Shown: one piece after another, positions 1-12,500 of the stretch
Layout: the number at the start of each line of letters is the position of its first letter
Numbering within the stretch: position 1 is the first letter of the stretch
Assembly (NCBI GenBank): GCA_003952965.2
Contig: CM025849.1
Coordinates: forward strand, 32,895,949 to 32,959,948
DNA length: 64,000 bases
Reading direction: 5' to 3'
Source of the DNA: Morella rubra
Taxonomy: Eukaryota; Streptophyta; Magnoliopsida; Fagales; Myricaceae
Translations under genes and position numbers: made by a program
Notes under the pieces: model-generated
Databases searched by the model: none
The model's input: only the letters and a program-made list of their open reading frames with translations
Told to the model about the DNA's origin: nothing

Positions 1-569
1 GCAATGATCAGTGTGATCAGTGGGAGTTGAATGGTTTGTATATTGGGAAATGAAAATTGCTCTCTGTTGAACTCTCGAGTGGAATTGGGAAATAAATTCA
101 ATTTGGGTTCTCTGGGTTGTTTGCTGTATCCGGCTGTTTGGTTGCCGAGAAATGAAAGTAAAAATACTGGGCCTCCATTTCTTGTTGACTAAATTTTCTG
201 AAAAATGATCTCAACTTAGTCGTATATGCGAGGTTTTTCTTTTCCGCAGCTCCTACATTACAAAGATCAATGAGTATAAAAAATCCATTGCTTTAATATA
301 CCTGGATTTTTGACTGACCAAGCAGATAGTATTTGAAATAAATTTCTTCATTGGGTTGGTAGGCTCTCCACACTCAACCATGAGGAGGTTGAATTTTGTT
401 TTTGGGGGATAAGTTAGACATGCCCTAGGGAATTTTGAGTGGACCTCACCCTCACCTCTACCTTATTCTTAAACAGAATGAGGTTCTATTTGAGCTAGAG
501 AGACCTTTCTAATGTTATTCTATGGTTGATTCTCATTTTGGTGATTAACAGAGTAATTGCTCTGCAATA
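1..569 (+). other. Upstream region of SCAB1, with 3' end of a probable 5'UTR intron
   Basis: No coding region is visible. The stretch is T-rich and ends in a good splice acceptor (AG at 550-551) 18 bases before the SCAB1 start codon. I infer that most of it is an intron in the 5' untranslated region and that the promoter lies left of the window. No core promoter motif can be supported. Confidence 0.5.
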
Positions 570-3500
570 ATGACGAGGGTGACTCGTGATTTTGGTGACA
601 CGATGCAAAAGGATGCGGTCCCTGCAGTATCTGCTGATGTGATATTTAATTCTAGCCGTTTTTCAAATTTCAAAATTGGAGCTAACAATCAGATTGTGGA
701 GGCAAAGGATGACCCTAAAGTACTAACCATGAAGGAAGTTGTTGCACGTGAGACTGCACAACTGTTAGAACAGCAGGAACGCCTCTCAGTTCGTGATCTT
801 GCCAGCAAATTCGAGAAGGGGTTGGCTGCTGCTGCTAAGTTGTCTGAAGAGGTTATTTATTTGTGATTTTTGTGTTTGCTATCTTAGGAAATAATGTGCT
901 GTCTGTGCTTGTAAAAGACATTAATTTTTACAGAATTCTGTTTCATATGTTTGATTATGGTACATACTTGTTTTCCTGAGCTTTTGGTCACTTAGAAAAC
1001 AAAGGGAAAGCTTGGAGATGGTAGTTAAAAACTTTGGCATCTGTTATTAGGGTTTCAGAATATTCCCTCAGTTCAGATTATACCAATTAGCGGCACTATG
1101 CCCACTAGGAAGAAGAGTCTACTTTCACTAATTCAATTACCAAATGATATTAGCTTTACTAAATTTGTTTTCATTTCATCATAGAGGCTGCAAACAACTT
1201 GGAGCAAAACTGGTTTGTTTGATGCGAGAATGCTCTTGTTTCTTCTGTTGCTTTTTGGTTCAATTGGGAAGATAAGAATTAATTATTTCGAAAAACAGTG
1301 GATGGTACTGATAACCCAATTATCATCTAGTTATTTCTGGACTTCAGGCTAGGCTGAGGGAGGCAGCTTCTCTGGAAAAACATGTTCTTTTGAAGAAGCT
1401 TAGAGATGCACTGGAATCCTTAAAAGGTCGTGTGGCTGGTAGAAACAAGGATGATGTAGAGGAGGCTATTTCAATGGTTAGTTTTTTTGTACTGTGCTAC
1501 TTTTATTCAGTTTTGTTGGTTTAAACATTCTTATGCATCATTTCAATCATTTATAGATGGTTACTTTGCTTGAGATATTTATTAAGATGCAATTGTAAAT
1601 GCTATCTGAAGGCATATTTGACAATGCTGCTTGTCATTCTGTTTTGAATTGCTTATTGATGTAAGTTAACAAAACAAACTTTACAGCAACTGTACAGCCA
1701 TTGAACAAGCCCAGAAAATATTCACATTTTCCATCAAATAGCCACGGTATGTGATGTGCATGGTAATTTGTTGCATTTCTGGAAAACATGATTCTGACCC
1801 AACAGTCAAATTCCAGACATGTAAGCACAATATGAAAGGGTGCTTAAGTAATATTGACATTATGTCGTCTTATGCACTGTCAACAAGAGTTTATTACGTA
1901 TTGTACTATATATTCACTCATTTTTGTTTTTCTGATTAATTAAATTTTATAGATGTCTCCAAAGAAGAATAACTGGAAATGCTTCTCTAAAGTGTTAGAT
2001 TGTTTGTTTTTGGTATTTCTCCCACTTAATTATTATTCTTCTTCTTTGTTGTGTTTGTAGTTTATAGAAGTACTATAACCTATACTATTTCCCAAATGAA
2101 GCAAATAATGGTTATACAATTATTATCACTTCCTGCAGGTGGAAGCTTTAGCAGTGCAGCTGACTCAAAGGGAAGGGGAGTTAATACAAGAAAAGGCGGA
2201 AGTGAAGAAGCTGGCAAATTTTCTTAAGCAGGTGTGATTAACTTCTTTAGTTGAAGTTGGGTGCTGCAATGTTGTGGATTGCCATAAGCTAATTCTTTTA
2301 ACAACCTATTTCAAAGGATTATCTCTTGTTAAGTTGGTTGATGGATGTTATTCCTAGGTATACTGAACTAGTTCAGATGTTGTTTGATGGCTATTTTCAT
2401 GTATCAAGTCCCCTGGAAGTTGTACAAATGATTTCTACAAGCATAGTAGGCTCTGTTAGAATTTTAGGCAAAATAGAAGGTCTCTTTGGCTGATTATTTT
2501 TTTCACTGGAGGATCAGTTACTTCCGCGTTACTGGAGGATGCAATATGCATGGTTTGTGGAGCTGTGTGTGGGTGTTGGGTTGCAATTTAGTTTATGTTG
2601 GACATGGATGATCTGATGGATACCCAGGTGTGAGGCTTGAAGGAACATGTATGACTGCCATTATGAGATATTTCAAAGTGCCAGTGCAATTTTTTGTATT
2701 CCAACTGCTCTCCTTGGTTGTATTAGTGCCAGTAATTCCAAAGTCCAGACTACATGTTAGCTCTTCCTAGGACTAATAATAGATCAACCCATAGAAGTCT
2801 CTTGTTCATAAACACATGCAAAATATTTTGGTGAATTCGATGGTTCAAGGAGCAGGTAGAATAAAAGAATGGACAACAAAGGCTGCTGATTGCTGGATAA
2901 ATGATGGCAGTGAAACGAATGGAGTGGATCTAGCATTTTGGTACTTACACCCTCCAGTTTTATTCATGTATGACCTCTGATCAGGGGCATGCCCCCCCCC
3001 TTCCTCACAACCAAACAGAGATTTTGCAAAACACCCCTCTCTCCTACCTAGAAGAAAATTCTATGGAATTCATGTTTTGCTTCCCTCAAATTTTTTACTG
3101 AATCCCTTCTCTTATTGTCCAATTTCCTGTTTTGACATCTAGCATTTTGAAAATCCCGAATCTCCCCTTAGCCTCTCCGAAAAAGTTATAATGGTTTTTA
3201 TTTTGACTCTTGAAATGTAAAAACTACACTTTCTCCTTTCCTTTCCAGAAGAAGATTTTAAGAAATTCTCTTTAGCTCTTTAGAAAAATTGAATTAAACC
3301 CTCAAGTCATAGAAAGATCTATAGTAACTATTACGTTTTTTTTTCTCCGAAAATAAGATTGAATAATGCATTTGTCTAGGCTTTTGTTGGGGTCAAAATC
3401 CAGCGTTGAATCTAAGAAAAACTTGGAATTGATGGTAAAGCTCAACAATGGGTCTAAAATTTTCGGATAGAAAATACAAATATATTTTTTAAAACTCATC

Positions 3501-6500
3501 ATGTATGATTTTTCTTTGATCCTCTTTAAGTCTTTTTTAATTCAGTGTTCTCTCATTAACAATGGGTGCTATTTATGGCTAAATTGATGGACATATTTGA
3601 TAACTTTTGTTATGTTGATTAATGTATTTTTTTTTTGTGAAACAATTAGTGTAATATACCTTGATTAAAAAAAGAAGGATATATTTAATTATTAAAAATT
3701 CCTACTTCGGCCCCCCTAAAGATTAAATCTTGGCTCTGCCATTGCGTCTTCTTGGGTTGAACAATTTCTTAAATGTCATAGAAATCTGTTTCTCTTTCTT
3801 GTCTTTGAATCTCCCTAAAGCTGCTACACCCTATCCTCTTATGAAAAAAAATTATGACTACCTGGCAGACGACGAAAAGTATTATCTGGTTTCTTCTTTT
3901 GGCTTGCCTTAGTGCCTTCCATCTGTGGTTCAAAGGTTTGGATTATATATATTACGAAGGAAGGTTTCTGATATGAAGGTGGAAACTTTTTTATTTAGGT
4001 TTAAATCTTTAAGTTGGAAATTAGGGAAGAATATGGAATGCTATTTGTCTCTTACCCAGTTCTTAAAATTCTATAGTAGGAGTGCTGCGAATATTGTTGT
4101 AAATAACTGGTTCTCTCTACAGGTCCATGCACTCATATAGTTGCAATCATATTATCAAGAAATTGTTCTCATAATAGGTCCTTATATGTAATTCCTTACA
4201 ACAGTTGCTACGGTGACTCTCTCTCTCCCTCCTCCCACCTCTCTAGGTTATCTCCTTTCTTAGTCTCTTAACCTCTTTTTTATGCTCTCTATCCCTTGAA
4301 AATTCTCAGATTTTATTTTAATAGCAATATACATATGTCTATTGTAGCTTTCCTACCATACCATTTGCCAATTCATCATTTTGTAAGACATGATATCAGT
4401 TTTTAGACTCCTCAGTGTAATCGTAAGGACAAGAGTGCAATTTAGTATGCGGGAAATTGGCTGGAAAGCGTATAATTCTCTTCTTTAAATCTTGTACTCT
4501 TTTCATTGTTCATCTCCCATACATTTTTTGCCTCAAATAAAGTACTTCGTGGAGGAGTGACAGAGGAAAATTATGGCCTAATGTAGTACTATTTCTTTAA
4601 GTTTAAAAATAGCACTGCTGCATTATTCTTAAGGATGTTACCAACATAGCTTTTAACCTATATTGCCTCAGAACACCTTTCTAGAAGACTCTCTCTCTCC
4701 CCCTCCCTCCCCTCTCCTCTATTATGTAAATTATTTTTTGCTCTTGTAATTCCCCCTTTTCCTTTTATTTACTTCTCTGCCTTTTTCCCCTGTCCCGTTA
4801 TTGAGTGTTTAGATCCATTTGCAGGCTTCAGAAGATGCTAAAAGACTTGTTGATGAAGAAAGAGCTTTTGCTCGGGCTGAAATAGAGAATGCCAGGGCAG
4901 CAGTCCAGAGAGTGGAAGAGGCCCTTCAGGAACAGGAACGAATGTCTCGGGCTTCTGGAAAGCAGGTACATGTCACTTGTGTACTCTCAAGAATGCTCAA
5001 ACAGACTTAATGTGCTATTTGTGCCTTGAAAAAGTTGGACCATGTCCAGTTTTATGTAGCATATATTCAGTTATCATTCATTGCCTAATCTATTTTAATA
5101 CTTTGGAAAACTTGTTGATCTTGATTGTGCCTTTATTGGTGTGAGGCTGGATGTATCGAGCTAGATGCTTCCTGATTTATGTTGGCTTTAGTGGTGTCTA
5201 GTACTTGAAATTTGTGCAATGCACTTGTCTAACTTGTTCTTTGATAAAAAAAAATTTTTATATTGGACATTTAGGACTTGGAAGAATTGATGAAGGAGGT
5301 TCAAGAGGCTAGAAGAATTAAAATGCTTCATCAGCCAAGCAAGGTATATGTCAATCTCTGATCTTAATTGTGTTTCTTACTATCGACTCACAAATTCGCT
5401 TTGGAATTATTTCTTTTATGTGTGTGATGGCATCATTTGTCCTCTGGACGTATAAGATCTTTCTCAACTTTCGTGATATATTTCATGTTTTCTGGGTGTA
5501 ATATGCTCATATGGGGGTTTCTAGACATTTATCTGTGGATCTGACCATCTTTTATGATGTTTTGTTGTAATTCATAGTTGTATCTTATTTAGTATTTTGC
5601 TGCTGGTTTGCTTTGAGTAGCTATTTTTTACTCTCACAGGCTAAGCTAAATAAACAGTCTTAAGTGTAGGCATACTGGTCCACGTGTAGTTCCCCGTATA
5701 GTTGAAGTCTCTATAGGTTGGCATGAGAGAGCTTATGACTTTTAAATAGATACCAGACTTCAATTTTGGGCTGCGTCACTTGGAAGTGATACAGCTAGCT
5801 GCTTTGATGAGATAATCCACTGCCATTGAGTTTTCCATCTTGACTTTTTTTTCAGCATTAGTCTTTTGTTTCTAGTGTTTCCAGATCTTCTTGGAACTTT
5901 GTACTCAATTGATGGGTCATTCTCCTTTCTATTTGTAATTTCTTTATTTCCATTTTTAAACTAAAAGGATAGAGGTTTTTCAAAGCTAGGAATTCCATCT
6001 ATGTTCTGAGCATTCCAGTGTAGTTTGTAAAGTCATAAAATTTTCTCAAGCACAACTTGGTTCTGTAAATTCTAATTGTGTCCGTTCTAACTAAAATATA
6101 GATGGTTATATTCTCTAGTCATGCGGTGAATTAGATTTTTTTTTTCTTTTGAAATTGTATGTACATGTTGCTGTTTTAATTTCAAGAATATCCATTAAAG
6201 AGAATGAAACATTGATTTGTAGGTTATGGACATGGAACTTGAGCTTCGAGCTTTAAGAACACAGCTTGCAGAGAAGTCCAAGTATTCTCTCCGGCTTCAG
6301 AAAGAGGTTTGTTTAGTATTGTATTCTATGTTTGTAGGTTTTAGAAAAGCTTTCATTAGCTTTATGACTCTTTGCTTGATATATGTAAATGTATGCTTAG
6401 TTTATTGGTGACACATACTTTTTCCTGCATTAACCAAATGCGAAGGATTCAAACACTTATTTTATCTTTGCATTTTTCCACCAATTTTTTATGCAGTATT

Positions 6501-9500
6501 CTCTTTTCATTTGCATTCCCGTAGATATTCTTGGTTTTTTTATTAGATATTCTAAAATTTAATATCTCTATCCCATGTGGGTTTCGAATAAGTTGGTTTG
6601 CAACATTGGTTGAGTTCTCTAAGGGAGCCAAGTGTGTGCATTTTATGGAGATAATGATGTTGATTTGTAGTGGGAGAATGTGGAGGTCCTTGGGTGTGGT
6701 TTGTTAACTTAAAGGCTCGAAGCAATCCATGTATATACATTCTTGTGCAAAAAGTTGCAGTAAGTGTTGATAAGAATCAGCATTTATCGTAATGGAAGAC
6801 TGGTGACATGATTCCTGTTTCTCATTCTCATGAACCATATACAATAAATATTTTTGAGAAATTAATTTTATTTCTACTTTGTTAAAAAGCTTGTATTCTG
6901 CTATTTAAGACCAGGGTGACTTATGTTCATATTAGGGGCTTACCAAACCCTAGTACTAGATCTCCCTTGTAGTTCTAGCTTTGTCTTTAGTCTCTTTCTA
7001 GCACTACATACAAAAGAGCTACCTGAGAAATAATGTCAAGTTAATGGGCTTAATTAATTTTGATCATGCTAAACTTTTTTGGTCAGGGTGGTATTGCTTG
7101 AACACTGCTCATTGATACAATGTCGTTGATATGCATTTGCATCTTACTTTTTATCTTGCTAGCTACTCCTGCCATGTCATAATTCACGGGGCTGTGTTTC
7201 ATCATGATTCCTTCCACTAATTAATACAAATGTTTAATTCACCAAAAGGCATGACGACAAAGTTGCTGCTTAGGTGCAATTAGTGCTTTTCCTATTTCTG
7301 ACAGCTGTAAGCAAGCACAGAGTTGATGCCTGGGAGAGATACCAACACCTTGATTCATTGATAGTGAGCAGATAATATCTTAACACGTAATATCCACTGG
7401 AGTTCACGCAGCAAGAGATGATAAAATATTATTGGTCAGTTAGGGTTTGCTGGTTTTGGTCTTTTACTATTGATTTCTTTTTCCTTTTTGTTTTTAAATC
7501 TTTGCCGTATGTTTACGTGGCTTCTTGTAAATAAGTAAAACTTCTCACGTTGAAATTCAACTTTAATGGTTGATTTGTTATGCTCTCTATGTTTTTCCTC
7601 CTCATACCTTCTTCAGCTGGCAGTAAGCAAGAGGGTCGTGGAAAAAAGTTCCCAGTCGTTTGAATTAGATGGGCATGAAGCTTTAGGTTCATACTTGCGG
7701 ATTCAACCTTGCTCTGATAACGCTCCAGAACTTTCCAAATGTTTGATTCAGTGGTATCGTGTATCAGCAGAAGGTGGCAAAAAGGAGCTTATATCTGGTA
7801 TATGTGGAGTAACATTTGCTGTTTTGTGCTTAATGGACTTTTGTGCTGTCTTTTGAGAGTAAATTACCATAGTGATTGCCCTATTTTGGTATTCTCCTAG
7901 TGCCTTCCAAGTTTATGCAATTTGTTTGCGGTGTTTTCCCCCCTGTTTGCATCATGCCTGAGTCCTTGACTTGTTGTAGGGGTGTAAGATTGAATGATTG
8001 TGTAGAGAATCAGAGGATGGAAAATTCATCATGTAGAGAGTCAGAGGATGTAAGACAGATACTCATAAGTTGTCCGTTGGTGGTTAAGGACTGGAATACT
8101 GGGCTCATATGGCCTACAAAACATATCCAAATCTCATAGCTCTACATTCTAGATTGAAATATTATTAAAAGTATCACAAATTTAATCTAAAAATGCCAAC
8201 CCGCACTGCCCAACAAGCCTGTTCCCATTGGTTGCAAATGAACTCAAACTGACCTAGTGAGTAGATGGATTTCGATTCGAAGTATTGGATAACTCTCAAG
8301 GAGTTTCTGCCACCTAGTTAATGGACATCCGAAGTATTGGTCCTTGGAGTCCCAAGAAGATGAGAACTCCAACCTATCCAATGTTTCATCAGCTAAATAT
8401 GGCATCCAAGTGGGACGTGCACTATGAGCAAGCTGTGCGGAAAAAGTGTTTTTTTTTGCCCTTTTTTCCCCAGTTTCACGACGACTAGTAAGAAACCATA
8501 GGTTTTTATGTTTTTGCTATTGCTCGTTGGTCGAGCCACTAGAATGGAATGAGGAGGACAATGCTTTCCTTGATTGAGATTCAGTGTTATAAAATCTACC
8601 TTCCCCACATCCTGCTCTTCTGCTATTATTTGCCCTTAAATTTGTTCCATCTTGCCTTTAGTTTTTGAATCCGTCATAAAGGTGGAACTATCTTAACCCC
8701 TGGACCTGGCCCATTGTTTCTCAAAATAGTAGCTTAAGTTTGGTATAGAGAGAAAGACGCAACCCCTAATCAAAAATATTGAGTGAGGGGGAACAGGGCT
8801 TCAATTAATTTGAGGCAGGCGGAGATGTTATGTTAGATACATGATTTACAAAAAAAAAATCTCAGGCATGCATCTTGTAGGTGCTATTAAACTATGATGG
8901 AGACCTCTGCCACTGGACTGCCCGTGACATTTCTTTCCTATCTATCATAAGTAGTACGGCAGTATTAAAATGTGGAAAACAAAAAAATGCCAAACTCTTA
9001 ATGCTGTAAGGTTCATTTATTGAAAAGAGAATATATATTTTCTTTTCAAAATTTTCTGATCTCTTAGATTGTAGCAAATAACCGTTGTGTTTAAGAAAAA
9101 TCAAATGAAGCTTGGCAAATATATGAGAGTATGTTCACGTGTGATTGTATTCATTTTTGTTGCCACTATATTTCGTGGATACTTCCTTGAGGTAGTTTTG
9201 GTTTTTGTCTCTACTTCTTAACTCTTTTGTCTATTGTGTGCGGCTAACAGTTCATACTATTATGTTTGGCAGTTATATAGATTTTGTGGTTGGTTGGCTT
9301 TGGTTTCATATCTCAATGACTAGCTCTTTTGTATGCAAATTAGCTGTTGTTATCATGACACCAGTTTGTTAATGGTGGGAATTCTCTTGAATTACTGTTC
9401 TAGCACATCAAACTGGAAATATAGAGCTGGGAAATTTGGTGTTTTCTTTTGTTCACTAGCACATAGATGTATCTATTCTTTTCTATTTCTGATTCAGCTT

Positions 9501-12500
9501 TCCCTATCTCAGGAGCTACCAAATCAGCTTATGCTCCTGAGCCTTTTGATGTTGGGAGGATTTTGCAAGCTGACATTGTTTCAGAAGGAAAGCAGATCAC
9601 ATTGACAACCACTGGTCCCATTGATCCAGGTCTGTTTTGATCCTTAAATCTTGGTTGTACCTGTTCTATTGAAGGCTGAAGGTTCCCCCTCACCCCTTCC
9701 CCCCCCCCCCTCTAGGAGGCCACGCTTTGGAATTGTAAGTCTACCCATACACCTAAATGGGTCTTTAACCACCACGCAACTCTACATATAGTATTTGGAG
9801 GAGGATCGTCATTTTCTTTAACTCCCAATTGGCATTGTTATTTGATTTGAAACTTTTTTTTCTTGGATAGTAAGGACTTATTGAAGTTAACGGCTGAACA
9901 CAGTACAAAAGGCTGTACTGAACCAGCTACAACAAACAGCTAGAAAACTAATAAAATCACTGAAGTCTACAAAAGGAGAACCCAGCACCCATTAAGCCCA
10001 CAGAAACAAGAGTCTGCACACTTGCCCTTCAAACATCTAAGGACAGCCCCGAATCTTCAAAGCACCTTCCATTCCTCTCCCTCCATAAGCTCCACCAAAT
10101 GCAAATGGTATCATTTTCCACACAACCAAGCCAAAGGGTTGTCGAACTTCCTCTTCCAACACTTCAACACCTCACCCACCCTCTTAGGCATCACCCAAGG
10201 ATAGTTAACAATACTAAGCACGTGCACCCACAACTCTCTAGCAACCAAGCAATGGATAAGCACATGATCCACTGATTCTCCATCACCCTTGCAGAGAAAG
10301 CACCAGTTAATCAAACATAAGCCCCTCCTCCTTAAATTGTCAATGGTTAAGACCTTCCCATGGCCGCTTCCCACACAAAGAACGAAACTCTTGAGGGACA
10401 GCGGTCCTCCAAATCTGCCTCCAGGGAAAGCCTCACCAAGCCACTAACAATGAGCTCATACAACGACTTCACCAAAAAGACCCCATTCTTAGCACCCTAC
10501 CACAGCATTTTATCATCTTCCCTTCTCCTAAGGACCATAGAGTAAAGGAGGGAGTTGAAAGCAGAAAAGTCTTCAATCTCCCAATCATTGGCGATGATTT
10601 CGCCTCTGCCAGCTGAAACGTCCCTCCCCTCAGACGAAGATGGCCCTTTGGAGAACACCGGTGAAGGCCCTGACTTGAATGCGCCTACGTAAGAGACTCC
10701 GACTCTTTGCCTAGCATCCCCAGCCGTGGTCCTCTTTTTCTGATGTTTTCGAGGTATTCCACCACCTCCTGAAAACACACAGCCATCGAATTCTACCTGA
10801 CACCACTTCTTCCTTTAGGAATCATCACCACTCCTTTCTTGCCTCCTTCACCGTGTTCTGCTATTGCGACATATCTTCCTGATTTGTTTGCACACCTCTG
10901 TTCTAAGAAGGCTCGAGAACCTTCATTAAACTTCGAAACAAGGTCTTGATCGGCAGCAGTCTCCGTGAGCTTGCCGACTAAGTTCACCATCCAACTGCCC
11001 CGTATCTACCCAATAAAATCGAATTGAGGGACTTCCTACTCCATTCTGCAAATTTAATCACACCACTCCCTCCAATCGACACCTGAAAGTCCTTCGCTTT
11101 AACTCTAAAACTCCGGGAGAATCCCATTATATCAATCAAGAAACACACAAGGGATTAACTGCTGAAACTAGAACAAACCATGACATGGGAGCTCAAGGGA
11201 ATTAGTCCGACTAAATCATTTGGAAATCAACTTGACTTTATAAGATGAATAACAGAACATTTTTTGATTTTGAAACTTCAACTTTTGTGGTTTACATTTT
11301 CTGTTGATTTGTTCAATTTTGTTAATATTATGCTTTTGTGATTCTCCTATCACATTCAAAGTATGTTTCTTAGCTTATACTGTTGAAGCGTACTGAAAAA
11401 GGGCTGATTTTGTTTTCTTGAGCAGCGGCTGGTTTGGGAAGCTATGTGGAGGCACTTGTGCGGAGACATGATGTTGAATTCAATGTATGTTATTCTAACC
11501 CTTTGCAAAACTTCAGTTTCCCTACTAAACTAAATGTATGCCAGCTTCAATGTGTTCCAACACTAGAGTAGTTTTTTGTTATAACATATGAAGTGCTTTA
11601 TATTGGGTATGTGCATCGTTTCCATTGTTTTTTTCTCGGGCCTACACCATTCTACTTCTGGTGTGCATTGTTAGTCATGGGTATTGGTCAGACTGGGCTG
11701 ACATCCATTGGTTGAGTTGTGATTAGTCAATTTCTGCCTAGTCTGAACTCAGGTCTACATCAGGGCCCCATAGATGTAGCATCCAGATACTTCTTTCGAA
11801 AGCAAAAACAAAAATTCACATAAGAAAATAAGATGCCAGGTCACATAAAACAGGTTGGAGGGTTGCCCAAGGGCTAAGTAACTCAAAAAACCATAAGTTC
11901 TTGGAATGAGCATGCAGAAATCAACATACTTCTCAGACCCTGTTATAATAGGAAAGGGGAAATAGGATGCCCTGTCGATACATTCAAGAATAAGTAAAAT
12001 GAAGGCCTTGTTGGGCCTACACCTCGTGAGCCAAAGTTTGTTGAAAGTGCATTTTTAGATTTATTTTTTATTTTTGGTAAGTGATTTATTTTTTGTTCCA
12101 AGTAGCTATCCATTGTTACCTTTCCTATGGCAAACAACTTTTACATTATCGGTTCTTATTTTGAACAAAAAACAATTTATATTTGACAGGTTTTGATAGT
12201 TTTGGTGTCTACAATTTACCTATTATGTAAGTTGTGATAATGAATTAGTCTTGTATGTTTGCGAATGGTGAGTAGGAGCAAGAGCAAGTTGAGATCTACA
12301 TGTCTAATCATCCTCTTCTCCAGTGTTCTGGGAAGACCTCTTAGTAAGGAAACTTTGGTTTATGCCGGCGCAAGATGAAATGTGTTAATTGGTCTGAATA
12401 CCTCTTCCCCGAAGGGTGTTTCTCTATTTATAGATACTTGTATACAAGGAATGAATCCTGAATAAAATCTTTAAAAATAGATCTCCTACAATATCTCAAA

